Shown here in pieces: positions 14,628 through 23,534 of a DNA stretch of 36,897 bases (position 1 is its first letter; the number at the start of each line of letters is the position of its first letter). The stretch is taken from positions 83,319 to 120,215 of the forward strand of contig CAJFVX010000021.1 in assembly GCA_904420585.1 (NCBI GenBank), written 5' to 3'. Origin of the DNA: Candidatus Howiella intestinavium (lineage in GTDB: Bacteria; Bacillota; Clostridia; Oscillospirales; Acutalibacteraceae). The notes beneath the pieces were generated by a model. That model saw only the letters and a list, made by a program, of their open reading frames with translations, had not been told where the DNA came from and ran no database searches. A program made the position numbers and the translations under genes.

Positions 14628-17255
14628 TTATTCTTTGGTTTTTTGCAGGCTGACGGCTTCCACCTGCAGCCCGTCGGCGTCGGCGTCCACCTGCAGGCAG
14701 GTGCCGGGCAGCAGGTCGGCCTCCAGGATTTTCCGGGCGATGCGGGTCTCCACCGCCTGCTCGATATACCGCCGCAGGGGTCTGGCACCGTACACCGGGT
14801 CGTAGCCCTGCTCCACAATGTAGTCCTTGGCCGCCGGCGTGACGGTGCAGCTGAGCTGCTTCTGGGCCAGCCGCCGGTTGAGATCGGCTATCTGCAAATC
14901 CACGATGCCGGCGATGTTCTCCTTGGTCAGGGGCTTGTAGAAGACGATTTCGTCCAGCCGGTTCAAAAACTCCGGCCGGAAGGACTGCTTTAAAAGGCCG
15001 TTTACCTGCTCCCGGGCGGCCTCGGTGATTTCCCCGTCGGCCCCGATGCCCTCCAGCAGGTAAGCCGAGCCCAGGTTGGAGGTCAGAATTAGGATGGTGT
15101 TCTTAAAGTCCACCGTCCGGCCCTGGGAATCGGTGATGCGGCCGTCGTCCAGCACCTGCAGGAGGATGTTGAAGACGTCGGGATGGGCCTTTTCCACCTC
15201 GTCGAAGAGGATGACCGAATAGGGCTTGCGGCGGACGGCCTCGGTCAGCTGGCCGCCTTCCTCGTAGCCCACATATCCGGGAGGCGCCCCGATAAGCCGG
15301 GACACCGAGAATTTCTCCATATATTCGCTCATGTCGATGCGGATGAGGTTCTTTTCATCGTCGAACAGGCACTGGGCCAGGGCCTTGGCCAGCTCGGTCT
15401 TGCCTACGCCGGTGGGGCCTAGGAAGAGGAAGGAGCCGATGGGGCGGTTCGGGTCTTTAATGCCGGCTCTCGAACGCATGATGGCCTCGGTGACCTTTTC
15501 CACCGCCTCGTCCTGGCCGATAACCCGCTTGTGCAGGATTTCGGGCAGATGCAGCAGCTTCTCCCGTTCGCCCTCCATCAGCCGGGCCACCGGGATGCCG
15601 GTCCAGCGCTCGATGATGCGGGCCACCTCTTCATCGGTGACCTTATCCCGCAGCAGGGAACCCTCCCGGTTCTTGGAGGCGTCGGCCAGCTTTTCCTCTT
15701 CGGCCAGCTGCTTTTGCAGGGCCGGCAGCTCGCCGTACTTCAGTTCGGCCGCCTTGTTTAGGTCGTAGGCCTGCTCGGCCCGCTCGATGTCGGCATTCAT
15801 TTCCTCGATCTTGCGGCGCAGCTCCTGCACCTTGCCGATGGCCGCCTTTTCGTTCTCCCACTTGGCCTTCATGGAGCCGAACTGCTCCCGCATTTCGGCC
15901 AGTTCCTTCCGGATTTCGGCCAGATGCTCCTGGGAAAGGGCGTCCTTTTCCTTCTTCAAGGCCGCCTCCTCGATTTCGTGCTGGATGATCTTCCGCTGGA
16001 TGACGTCCAGTTCGGTGGGCATGGAATCGATTTCGGTGCGGATGGTGGCGCAGGCCTCGTCGATGAGGTCGATGGCCTTATCGGGCAGGAACCGGTCGGT
16101 GACGTACCGGTTGGACAGGGTGGCCGCCGCGATGATGGCGCTGTCCTGGATTTTGACCCCGTGGTAGACCTCGTACCGTTCTTTCAGGCCCCGGAGGATG
16201 GCGATGGTATCCTCCACCGTGGGCTCATTGACCATCACCGGCTGGAACCGCCGCTCCAGGGCGGCGTCCTTTTCGATGTACTGCCGGTACTCGTTGAGGG
16301 TGGTGGCGCCGATACAGTGCAGCTCGCCCCGGGCCAGCATGGGCTTTAACAGGTTGCCCGCGTCCATGGAGCCCTCGGTCTTGCCGGCGCCTACGATGGT
16401 GTGCAGCTCGTCGATGAAGAGGATGATTTTGCCCTCGCTCTTCTTGATTTCGTTAAGGACGGCCTTCAGGCGTTCCTCAAATTCCCCCCGGAACTTGGCC
16501 CCTGCAATCAGGGAGCCCATATCCAGGGAGAAGATGGTCTTATCCTTTAAGCTCCCCGGCACGTCCCCCCGGACAATCCGCTGGGCCAGGCCTTCGGCGA
16601 TGGCCGTCTTGCCCACGCCCGGCTCGCCGATGAGCACGGGGTTGTTCTTGGACTTGCGGGAGAGGATCCGGATGACGTTCCGGATTTCATCGTCCCGTCC
16701 GATGACCGGGTCCAGCTTTTTTGCCCGGGCCTGTTCCACCAGGTCGGTGCCGTATTTTTTGAGAGCGTCATAGGTGGACTCGGGGCTGTCGGAGGTCACC
16801 CTTGTGGCCCCCCGCACTTCGGACAGGGCCTTTAAAAAGGCGTTTTTCTCCACCCCCATCTCCTTGAACAGCTTTTTCACCGCCTCGTTGGGGTGGTCCA
16901 GCATGGAAAGGAAAAGGTGTTCCACCGAGACGTACTCGTCCTTCATGCTGTCGGCCGTCTTTTCGGCGGCGGCCAGCATCTTGTCCAGGGCGGGGGAGAC
17001 GTAAATCTTGCCCGCCTCCCGGCCGGGGCCGCTGACGCCGGGCAGGGCTTCCACCAGCCGCCGGGCGGAATCCCGCATCCGGTCGGCGTCCAGCCCCATT
17101 CTTTTCACAAGCTGGGGAATAAGTCCCCCGTCCTGCTCCAGCAGGGCCAGCAGCAGATGCTCCTCGTCCAGATTCATGTTATCGTGTTCGGTTGCAATGG
17201 TCTGGGCCGCTTCAATGGCCTCCAGGGATTTCTGTGTAAATTTCTGCGCGTTCAT
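14628..17255 (-). CDS. clpB: ATP-dependent chaperone ClpB (Hsp100 disaggregase)
   Basis: An 875-residue hexameric AAA+ protein that extracts proteins from aggregates together with DnaK. It has a Clp-N double repeat (about 1-145), AAA-1 with Walker A GEPGVGKT (210-217) and FIDELHT, a long coiled-coil middle domain (about 410-530, rich in Lys/Glu heptads) that distinguishes ClpB from ClpC/ClpA, AAA-2 with GPTGVGKT and [13 protein letters not shown], and the C-terminal domain with [12 protein letters not shown]. Length is standard. The start has an AAGGCGGG-like site upstream. A perfect CIRCE element about 135 nt before the start points to HrcA control. It is a single-gene unit, ended by the hairpin at 14571. 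Confidence 0.97.
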   Translation of the reverse strand: MNAQKFTQKSLEAIEAAQTIATEHDNMNLDEEHLLLALLEQDGGLIPQLVKRMGLDADRMRDSARRLVEALPGVSGPGREAGKIYVSPALDKMLAAAEKTADSMKDEYVSVEHLFLSMLDHPNEAVKKLFKEMGVEKNAFLKALSEVRGATRVTSDSPESTYDALKKYGTDLVEQARAKKLDPVIGRDDEIRNVIRILSRKSKNNPVLIGEPGVGKTAIAEGLAQRIVRGDVPGSLKDKTIFSLDMGSLIAGAKFRGEFEERLKAVLNEIKKSEGKIILFIDELHTIVGAGKTEGSMDAGNLLKPMLARGELHCIGATTLNEYRQYIEKDAALERRFQPVMVNEPTVEDTIAILRGLKERYEVYHGVKIQDSAIIAAATLSNRYVTDRFLPDKAIDLIDEACATIRTEIDSMPTELDVIQRKIIQHEIEEAALKKEKDALSQEHLAEIRKELAEMREQFGSMKAKWENEKAAIGKVQELRRKIEEMNADIERAEQAYDLNKAAELKYGELPALQKQLAEEEKLADASKNREGSLLRDKVTDEEVARIIERWTGIPVARLMEGEREKLLHLPEILHKRVIGQDEAVEKVTEAIMRSRAGIKDPNRPIGSFLFLGPTGVGKTELAKALAQCLFDDEKNLIRIDMSEYMEKFSVSRLIGAPPGYVGYEEGGQLTEAVRRKPYSVILFDEVEKAHPDVFNILLQVLDDGRITDSQGRTVDFKNTILILTSNLGSAYLLEGIGADGEITEAAREQVNGLLKQSFRPEFLNRLDEIVFYKPLTKENIAGIVDLQIADLNRRLAQKQLSCTVTPAAKDYIVEQGYDPVYGARPLRRYIEQAVETRIARKILEADLLPGTCLQVDADADGLQVEAVSLQKTKE

Positions 17256-17335
17256 GCTTCATCCCGCCTTTCTTCTCCGCGTCGTAACGCGCCCCATATG
17301 TCTACGGGCTGAGCGCCCGATTGTTTACAGACTAT

Positions 17336-17341
17336 ATTATA
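17336..17341 (-). promoter_or_regulatory. Candidate -10 element of clpB
   Basis: A perfect minus-strand TATAAT lies about 80 nt before the clpB ATG. The hexamer 17 nt upstream (TACATT) is a poor -35. If this is the promoter, the CIRCE operator lies about 50 nt upstream of it, an unusual place for a repressor site. Confidence 0.35.
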
Positions 17342-17390
17342 GGATGTATTCATGAACAAATGTACGTGAAATTATGTCTAAACTGTAAAT

Positions 17391-17417
17391 TTAGCACTCT
17401 AAGAACAAGAGTGCTAA
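17391..17417 (-). promoter_or_regulatory. CIRCE operator (HrcA binding site) upstream of clpB
   Basis: TTAGCACTC (17391-17399), a 9-nt spacer and GAGTGCTAA (17409-17417) match the CIRCE consensus perfectly. HrcA binds this and represses heat-shock genes. The only gene it can serve is clpB on the minus strand; the other neighbour ends at 17476 and is transcribed toward it. Confidence 0.95.
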
Positions 17418-17438
17418 AAACAAAACAAAAACGGCATT

Positions 17439-17470
17439 AAAAAAATAGCCCTATCCGCAAGGACAGGGCT
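17439..17470 (-). terminator. Intrinsic terminator of the radical SAM gene
   Basis: On the minus strand AGCCCTGTCC, loop TTGC, then GGATAGGGCT (10 bp with one G-T pair), followed by A and seven T. It sits 6 nt after the stop codon and isolates the radical SAM gene from clpB. Confidence 0.9.
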
Positions 17471-17475
17471 GGGGG

Positions 17476-18903
17476 CTACTTTGCCTCGCCGATTATTTTG
17501 CGCAGGTAGCGGATATCCCGCCGCAGATCCTGCCGGACGCTCATCTGCCAGCAGTATTCCCCTATAAACAGGATGCGGTCCAGGCCTCTTTTGCGAAGGA
17601 TAGCCTGTATCAGCCGGGGAAAGGAATAAATTCTTTTACTGGCGGTGATAATTTCTTTTTGCAGTTCTATAGGGGACAGCTTCTGGGGGCGGTGCACCAC
17701 CTTGCCGGTGCATCTGGCCCAGTTGTCCTTTTCCAGCAGCAGGTCTTTATGGGTCTCGTACACCGGAGTGCCGGGAATGAAGTACATGGACTGGATGAGG
17801 GCGCCGGCGATGTTGAATTGCAGGACAAAGTCGGCCAGCCGGTCGCCCACGCCCTTTTCGTGGCCGTCGGCCCCCACGATAAAGAGTCCCCGTACCCGCA
17901 GGCCGTGCCGCTGGATGTTCTGCACGGCCTGCAGGACGCCTGCATAGGAGCTTTGCTTGTGATAGCTTTGGAAGGACTGGTCCTCCAGGAACTCGATGCC
18001 TACGGCCAGTTCCACGAAGCCGGCCTGTTTGAGCAGTTCCAGCATTTCGTCGTCCAGGCCCACTTCATACCGGGCCTGGATGGTAAAGGCGTACCGGATG
18101 CCGCTGCGGATAATGGCCTGGAGCACCTGGACGGCCCAATCCCGGTCGGCGAAGAAGTTGTCGTCGGTAATCCATAAAACCTTGGCCAGACGCCGGTGGC
18201 CGGTGTCGAAAAAGGCGATAGCCTGCCGGATATCCTCCACCACCGTCTCGGGGGCGCGCAGACGGACGCCCCGGCCGAAGGCGGCTATCAGGGCGCAGTA
18301 ATCGCAGCTGTGGGGACATCCGCGGGAGGCGTGGACCTGGGGCCAGATGGTATTGTGCCCAGCCATCTTTTGAAAGCGGTAGAGCAGCTGGCGAGCAGGG
18401 ATGGTTTCAATCTGCTGTGGCGGAAGGGGGCGGCCGGTGGAGACCATCCGGCCGTCTGTTTGATATAAAATACCGGGGATGTCCGCCATGTCCCCGTCCC
18501 TCTCCAGAGCTCTGACAAAGGGCAGGATGGTTTCGTCCCCCTCGCCCTGCAGGACATAATCCCCATGCCGGACGGCCTCCTCCCCGTTCAGAGTGGCGTG
18601 CAGGCCGCCGAAGACCACCTTGGCCCGGCTGTTTTTCTTTATGTAAGCCGCTAGTTCATATCCCCGGTTGGCGTTGAAGGTGAATATAGTGATAAAGATG
18701 AGGTCGGCGTCCAGCACATCGGCCCACTTAATTTTGGAGATGGATTCGCTGTAGCAGTAGACGTCGTCATAGGCCTCCTTTAAGATGGCGGCCAGAATCA
18801 TCATCCCGTTGGAGGGGGTGCGGATGTATCTGTCATAGACGAAATAATTGAGCGGGCTTTTGCGGTAGGGCCGGTTTCCCGGTTCGATAAAACGGATTTT
18901 CAT
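17476..18903 (-). CDS. B12-binding-like/radical SAM domain protein
   Basis: A 475-residue protein of the BchE-like class. The N-terminal about 140 residues form a Rossmann-like cobalamin-binding-type domain (ADLIFITIFTFNANRGYEL, VVFGGLHATLNGEEA, YVLQGEGDETI), but the usual DxHxxG cobalamin-ligand motif is absent, so B12 may not be bound through His. The radical SAM domain starts near residue 188 with the canonical CX3CX2C in SRGCPHSCDYC (Cys196, 200, 203), which holds a 4Fe-4S cluster and SAM, and continues with ITDDNFF and LAVGIEF. The substrate is unknown. The ATG at 18903 has GGGAG upstream. It stands alone, between its own promoter and terminator. Confidence 0.85.
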   Translation of the reverse strand: MKIRFIEPGNRPYRKSPLNYFVYDRYIRTPSNGMMILAAILKEAYDDVYCYSESISKIKWADVLDADLIFITIFTFNANRGYELAAYIKKNSRAKVVFGGLHATLNGEEAVRHGDYVLQGEGDETILPFVRALERDGDMADIPGILYQTDGRMVSTGRPLPPQQIETIPARQLLYRFQKMAGHNTIWPQVHASRGCPHSCDYCALIAAFGRGVRLRAPETVVEDIRQAIAFFDTGHRRLAKVLWITDDNFFADRDWAVQVLQAIIRSGIRYAFTIQARYEVGLDDEMLELLKQAGFVELAVGIEFLEDQSFQSYHKQSSYAGVLQAVQNIQRHGLRVRGLFIVGADGHEKGVGDRLADFVLQFNIAGALIQSMYFIPGTPVYETHKDLLLEKDNWARCTGKVVHRPQKLSPIELQKEIITASKRIYSFPRLIQAILRKRGLDRILFIGEYCWQMSVRQDLRRDIRYLRKIIGEAK

Positions 18904-18958
18904 GCTTGCTCTCCCTCTTTCCCCGACAGCCCCCGGCCAGAGGGCTTCCTATATTTTC

Positions 18959-18987
18959 AGCATACCACACCGCCGCGCCGGCTGCAA
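18959..18987 (-). promoter_or_regulatory. Probable promoter of the radical SAM gene
   Basis: On the minus strand TTGCAG (18987 to 18982) and TATGCT (18964 to 18959) are 17 nt apart, with TGG just before the -10 (extended type). The leader is about 50 nt. Confidence 0.5.
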
Positions 18988-19054
18988 TGGCCCGGAGCGG
19001 ATTTATCCCGCCGGGCCTGCCGGATGTTTATGCTCGCTCTTTTATATGCGCCGG

Positions 19055-19095
19055 AAAAGCCCGCCTTCCCTGCTAAACTGGGAGGGCGGGCTTTT
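19055..19095 (-). terminator. Terminator of the marR-ABC exporter operon
   Basis: A 16-bp stem (AAAAGCCCGCC at 19055-19065 pairs with 19085-19095, then TTCCC with GGGAG including one G-T pair) has a 9-nt loop. T-rich ends lie on both sides. It lies 21 nt after the last exporter gene and can act on both strands. Confidence 0.88.
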
Positions 19096-19116
19096 GTTTT
19101 CCACCGAGGGCGGTCT

Positions 19117-21093
19117 TTAGGCCGACTGTTCGGTTCCGCCGGCGAACTGGCTCATGTACAAATCGGCGTAGAAGCCCTTTTGGGCCATAAGCTCCTCGTG
19201 GGTGCCCTGCTCGATGATGTCGCCGTGGTTCATGACCAGGATGACGTCGGCCCCCCGGATGGTGGACAGCCGGTGGGCGATGACAAAGCTGGTGCGGCCC
19301 TCCATCAGCCGGTTCATGGCTTTCTGGATGAGCACCTCGGTGCGGGTGTCCACGCTGGAAGTGGCCTCGTCGAGAATCAGGATGGCCGGGTCGGCCAGGA
19401 TGGCCCGGGCGATGGTCATAAGCTGCTTCTGGCCCTGGGAGAGGTTGGAGGCCTCCTCGTTGATGACTGTGTCGTACCCCTCCGACAGGGTGCGGACGAA
19501 CCGGTCCACATAGGCGGCCTTGGCGGCGGCCTGTATCTGTTCCTCGGTGGCGTCGTCCCGGCCGTAGGCGATATTGTCCCGGATGCTGCCGCCGAAGAGC
19601 CAGGTGTCCTGCAAGACCATGCCGAAGAGGCTGCGGAGGTTAGAGCGCTTGATATGGGTGATGTCCACCCCGTCGATGGAAATTTTTCCGCCGTTTAGTT
19701 CATAGAACCGCATGAGCAGGTTGACCAGGGTGGTCTTGCCCGCCCCGGTGGGGCCTACGATGGCCACCGTCTGGCCGGGCTTTACATCGATGTTCATATC
19801 CGAAATGAGGATTTTGTCCTCCCGATAGCCAAACCGCACATGCTGGAAGGACACCCGTCCTTCCGGATTTGCCAGCTCCACGGCATCGGGAGCGTCGGGC
19901 TCCTCCTCGGCGGCATCCAGGATTTCAAAGACCCGTTCGGCCGAGGCGGCGGTGGACTGGAGGATATTGACGATGTTGGCCGTCTGGACGATGGGCTGGG
20001 TGAACTGGCGGGAATACTGGGTGAAGGCCACCACGTCGCCCAAAGAAATGGCGCCGTTAATGGAGAACATGCCGCCCACCACGCAGATGAGCAGGAAGCC
20101 CAGGTTGTTGATAAAGTTGGTCAGGGGCATGATGAGGCCGGAAATAAACTGGGACTTCCAGCCGGCGGCGTACAGCCGGTTGTTGATGGAGTCGAACTGG
20201 GCCGTCACCTTGTCCTGCTGGCCGTAGGCCTCGATGACCTGCCGGCCGCTGTAGATTTCCTCCACGTGGCCGCTGAGCTCGCCCAATTCCTTCTGGTTGG
20301 CGGCGAACTGCTTTTGGGAATGCTTGGCCACCAGGGCCGCGATGAGGACGATAAAGGGCAGGGTGCAGACGCAGATAAGGGTCAGCCAGCCGCTGATGGA
20401 GAGCATCATCACAAGCACGCTGATGATGGTCACCACCGAGGTGATAATCTGGGTTAAGGACTGCTGGAGGGTGTTGGAGATGTTGTCGATATCGTTGGTG
20501 ACCCGGCTGAGGATTTCGCCGTGGGTGTAGGCGTCAAAGTACTTGATGGGCAGGCGGTTGAGCTTGGCGCTGACGTCGTTTCGCATTTTGCGCACGATTT
20601 TCTGGGTCAGCCCCGCCATGACAAAGGCCTGGATAAAGTTGAAGAAGGCGCTGAAGGCGTAGAGCCCGAGGCAGAGCAGCAGGATGCCGCCGATATAGCC
20701 GAAATCCATGGTGGGACGGTGGTCGAAGGGCATGTCGGCGATGGCCTGCCGGGCGTTTTCCGATACGCTTTCCTGCACCTCGGCCGGCAGCATCTCCAGC
20801 AGCTGGCTGCCGGTCATGCCCTGCATCTGTTCGGGGATTTCACCCCCAAACTGGTCGGCTATCTGGTCGTAGAGCATCCGCTGCATGACGGTGGTCTGGA
20901 TGCTGGTGGTGGCCTTGCCCAGCTGCTTGGGGGAGATGGTGTTGAAAATGGTAGCTAAAACGGTGACGGCCAGCACCAGCAGCAGGGCGATTTTGGCCGC
21001 CTTGAAATAGGTGGCCAGCCGCAGGATGGTGCCCTTGAAATTCTTGGCCTTGGCCTGGCCGTGGGGGCCTCTCATAGGACCGGGACCTCTCAT
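19117..21093 (-). CDS. ABC exporter half-transporter with consensus ATPase residues (heterodimer subunit 2)
   Basis: A 658-residue fused membrane/ATPase subunit of a multidrug- or lipid-type exporter. An unusual Gly/Pro/Arg-rich N-terminus (MRGPGPMRGPHGQ) precedes six expected transmembrane helices (about 35-340). An extended segment of about 100 residues between the first two helices (QLLEMLPAEVQESVSENARQ region) probably faces outside. The ATPase has Walker A GPTGAGKT, Walker B ILILDEATSSVD with the catalytic Glu, and H-loop IAHRLS, but its signature is LSQGQ instead of LSGGQ. That altered signature contributes to the partner's degenerate site. The ATG overlaps the partner stop codon by 4 nt (ATGA), with GAGGAGG upstream. 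The substrate is unknown. Confidence 0.93.
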   Translation of the reverse strand: MRGPGPMRGPHGQAKAKNFKGTILRLATYFKAAKIALLLVLAVTVLATIFNTISPKQLGKATTSIQTTVMQRMLYDQIADQFGGEIPEQMQGMTGSQLLEMLPAEVQESVSENARQAIADMPFDHRPTMDFGYIGGILLLCLGLYAFSAFFNFIQAFVMAGLTQKIVRKMRNDVSAKLNRLPIKYFDAYTHGEILSRVTNDIDNISNTLQQSLTQIITSVVTIISVLVMMLSISGWLTLICVCTLPFIVLIAALVAKHSQKQFAANQKELGELSGHVEEIYSGRQVIEAYGQQDKVTAQFDSINNRLYAAGWKSQFISGLIMPLTNFINNLGFLLICVVGGMFSINGAISLGDVVAFTQYSRQFTQPIVQTANIVNILQSTAASAERVFEILDAAEEEPDAPDAVELANPEGRVSFQHVRFGYREDKILISDMNIDVKPGQTVAIVGPTGAGKTTLVNLLMRFYELNGGKISIDGVDITHIKRSNLRSLFGMVLQDTWLFGGSIRDNIAYGRDDATEEQIQAAAKAAYVDRFVRTLSEGYDTVINEEASNLSQGQKQLMTIARAILADPAILILDEATSSVDTRTEVLIQKAMNRLMEGRTSFVIAHRLSTIRGADVILVMNHGDIIEQGTHEELMAQKGFYADLYMSQFAGGTEQSA

Positions 21094-22820
21094 GCTATCT
21101 CCTCCTCACTGTGCTGGCTTAATACGATTTCCTTATAGACCGGGCAGGTTTCATACAATTCCTTGTGGGTGCCCACGCCGGCCAGCTGCCCGTCGGCCAG
21201 CACGAGAATCTGCTCGGCGTGCATGATGGAGGACACCCGCTGGGCCACGATGAGGGTGATGGAATCCTCCGTTTCGTCCTTTAGGGCCGCCCGAAGCTTC
21301 GCGTCGGTCTTGAAGTCCAAAGCCGAGAAGCTGTCGTCGAAAATATAGACCTCCGGCCGGCGGACCAGGGCCCGGGCGATGGAAAGCCGCTGCTTCTGCC
21401 CGCCCGACAGGTTCACGCCTCCCTGGGCCAGCAGGGCGTCGTAGCCGTCCGGCTTGGATTCGATAAAGTCGGCGGCCTGGGCGATTTGGGCCGCGTGGCG
21501 GACCTCCTCGTCGGTGGCGTCGGACTTGCCGAAGCGGATGTTTTCGGCGATGGTGCCGGTAAAGAGCACCGCCTTCTGGGGCACAAGGCCGATGCGTTTA
21601 TGCAGCTCTTCCTGGGGAATCTCCCGGATGTCCACCCCGTCCAGCAGGATTTGGCCGGATTCCACGTCGTAGAACCGGGAGACAAGGTCCACCAGGGTGG
21701 TCTTGCCCGAACCGGTGGCGCCGATGATGGCCGTGGTCTGGCCGGCTCTGGCGGTAAAGGAGATGTGGGAGAGCACCGGCTCCTCCGCCCCCTGGAACCG
21801 GAAGGTCACGTCTCTGAATTCCAGGGTGCTCTGGCCCCCGGCGGGCAGGGCCTTGGGGGCCTTGGGGTCGAAAATCTCCCCTTGGGATTCCAGCACCTTG
21901 TTGATGCGGTCGGCCGACACGGCGGCCCGGGGGATGAAGACGAAAATCATGGACACCATGATGAGGGACATCATAATCTGCATGACGTACTGGATAAAGG
22001 CCGACATCTGTCCCACATCCAGGGAGCCCTGGTCGATGAGGCCGGCGCTCACCCAGGAGACCAGCAGGGTGGTCAGGTTCATAATCAGCATGGTCACCGG
22101 CATCATGACGGCCATGAGCCGGGAAATTTTGAGGGCCGTGCCGGTTAAATCGGCGTTGGCGGCCTCGAAGCGCTTCTGCTCCTTTTCGGTGCGGTTAAAG
22201 GCCCGGATGACCCGCACGCCGGTCAAATCCTCCCGCATGACCTGGTTTAAGGTATCCAGCTTTTTCTGCTGGGCCTTGAAGAGGGGGTTGCCCTTCCGGA
22301 GCACCAGGGCCACAAAAACGGCCACAACCGCAATGACGGCCACGATGATCCAGGAGAGGGAAGGGGCGGTGGACACGGCCATGATAATGCCGCCGATGCC
22401 CATGACCGGGGCCATAATCATCAGCCGGGATATGACCACCAGCTGCTGCAGCTGGGTGACGTCGTTGGTGGTGCGGGTGATGAGGGAAGCGGTGCCGAAG
22501 GGGTTTACCTGGTTGTTGGTGGCGCCGGTGACCTTGGTGAAAATATCCCGCCGCAGGTTCCGGGCCAGCCCCGATGCGCAGACCGAGGCCAGCAGGGAAG
22601 CCGCCACGGCGCTGACGGATACGATGGCGGCGTAGAGCAGCATCTGCAGGCCCGCCTGCCAAATCATGTCGGTATTGCCCATGGTGATGCCCTCGTCGAT
22701 GATGACCTGCATCTTTTTGGGCAGGGATAGGTCGGCCATGGTCTGGATAAAGATGAAGACGATGGCCAGGGCGAAGAGGCCGCCGTACTTTTTCCCCATT
22801 CTCTTGAAAACCTTTATCAT
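21090..22820 (-). CDS. ABC exporter half-transporter with degenerate ATPase site (heterodimer subunit 1)
   Basis: A 576-residue subunit with an N-terminal six-helix membrane domain (about 10-310) and a C-terminal ATPase domain. Walker A is normal (GATGSGKT) and the signature is normal (LSGGQKQR). However, the Walker B end reads VYIFDDSFSALD, with Asp in place of the catalytic Glu, and the switch residue is Gln in IVAQRVS instead of His. Together with LSQGQ in the partner this defines one non-hydrolytic site, as in TM287/288-type and BmrCD-like heterodimeric exporters. It starts 4 nt after the marR stop codon, with GGGAGG inside the marR end, and overlaps the next gene by 4 nt, so the three are one transcript. 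Confidence 0.93.
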   Translation of the reverse strand: MIKVFKRMGKKYGGLFALAIVFIFIQTMADLSLPKKMQVIIDEGITMGNTDMIWQAGLQMLLYAAIVSVSAVAASLLASVCASGLARNLRRDIFTKVTGATNNQVNPFGTASLITRTTNDVTQLQQLVVISRLMIMAPVMGIGGIIMAVSTAPSLSWIIVAVIAVVAVFVALVLRKGNPLFKAQQKKLDTLNQVMREDLTGVRVIRAFNRTEKEQKRFEAANADLTGTALKISRLMAVMMPVTMLIMNLTTLLVSWVSAGLIDQGSLDVGQMSAFIQYVMQIMMSLIMVSMIFVFIPRAAVSADRINKVLESQGEIFDPKAPKALPAGGQSTLEFRDVTFRFQGAEEPVLSHISFTARAGQTTAIIGATGSGKTTLVDLVSRFYDVESGQILLDGVDIREIPQEELHKRIGLVPQKAVLFTGTIAENIRFGKSDATDEEVRHAAQIAQAADFIESKPDGYDALLAQGGVNLSGGQKQRLSIARALVRRPEVYIFDDSFSALDFKTDAKLRAALKDETEDSITLIVAQRVSSIMHAEQILVLADGQLAGVGTHKELYETCPVYKEIVLSQHSEEEIA

Positions 22821-22824
22821 AGGG

Positions 22825-23301
22825 TTACCTCCCTTTTGCCTTTTGGGTTTCGTTTAACCGGTCGGTATAAGCCTTGACCCGGTACAGAATCCGGATGAGA
22901 TGGTCGGTGTCCTCCGGACCCAGGAATGCGGCCAGCCGGCCGGCTTCCTCCAGCATCTTTTTCTGGGTGCTTCGCATCTTCTCCCGGCCGGCATCGGTCA
23001 GGCAGACCCGCACCACCCGGCGGTCCTTTTCGTCCGGCCGGCGGATAAGATAGCCCGCCTTCTCCAGGGGGTTGACATGCTGGGTGACCGAGGAGGGGGA
23101 GGTGCCGAAAATGGCGCCCAGCTCCGAGACGGTCAGCCCCTGCCCGGGAACCCGGGCCTCGTTTTCCTGCTCGGCCAGCTCGGCCAGCATCAGCATTTCC
23201 CCCGGCCGGATGCCGTCCGGGGGCTTGGTGGCCAGCTTGTGGTTGCGCAGCCGGAAAAACGCCCGCAGCAGTTCTCCCGCCCGGGCCTCCGCTTCCCACA
23301 T
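22825..23301 (-). CDS. MarR-family transcriptional regulator
   Basis: A 158-residue winged-helix repressor. Helices around LLRAFFRLRNHKL, the recognition helix region LTVSELGAIFGTSPSSVTQHVNPLEKAGYL, and the wing RRPDEKDRRVVRVCLTDAGRE are classic MarR features, followed by C-terminal dimerisation helices. It is first in the operon with the two exporter halves, the usual arrangement in which MarR represses its own operon until a toxic ligand binds. The ATG at 23301 has GGAGG about 8 nt upstream. A palindrome between the promoter and the start (23322-23336) is the likely operator. Confidence 0.92.
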   Translation of the reverse strand: MWEAEARAGELLRAFFRLRNHKLATKPPDGIRPGEMLMLAELAEQENEARVPGQGLTVSELGAIFGTSPSSVTQHVNPLEKAGYLIRRPDEKDRRVVRVCLTDAGREKMRSTQKKMLEEAGRLAAFLGPEDTDHLIRILYRVKAYTDRLNETQKAKGR

Positions 23302-23321
23302 AACAATCGCCTCCGTTTTTA

Positions 23322-23352
23322 TTTAAGCATCTTAAATTTTTAGCTGCTTAAG
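23322..23352 (-). promoter_or_regulatory. Likely MarR operator: TTTAAG/CTTAAA palindrome plus second CTTAAG site
   Basis: A perfect palindrome TTTAAG-CAT-CTTAAA occupies 23322-23336, and a second CTTAAG lies at 23347-23352, at the expected transcription start. Both fall between the marR promoter and its ribosome binding site. Assignment to this MarR protein is inferred from position. Confidence 0.6.
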
Positions 23353-23355
23353 AGT

Positions 23356-23384
23356 ATAATGCCGCTATATGGGAAGTGTGTGAA
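23356..23384 (-). promoter_or_regulatory. Promoter of the marR-ABC exporter operon
   Basis: Minus-strand TTCACA (23384 to 23379) and CATTAT (23361 to 23356), 17 nt apart. On the opposite strand TATAAT at 23355-23360 could serve the small plus-strand gene at 23535, but its -35 is poor. Confidence 0.5.
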
Positions 23385-23534
23385 CGGCTTATGAATAAGC
23401 CGTGAAATTACATTGGAAAAAAGTAGGGCGGCATAGGGATGCTTTCCAGGCGCACAATAAGGATGCAGCCGTGTCTTTTCTTTTTACGGGAAAAGGCGAA
23501 TTCCTCTTTCAAGGCTGCGAAGGAGGCGGGATGG

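Noticed and set aside
14604-17312. Many plus-strand open frames over clpB
   Set aside because: They are shadows of a full-length, motif-complete clpB on the minus strand.
23384-23403. Hairpin ACGGCTTA/TAAGCCGT with TGAA loop
   Set aside because: It is a perfect 8-bp hairpin but has no T-tract and no clear link to either gene, so I do not assign it a function.
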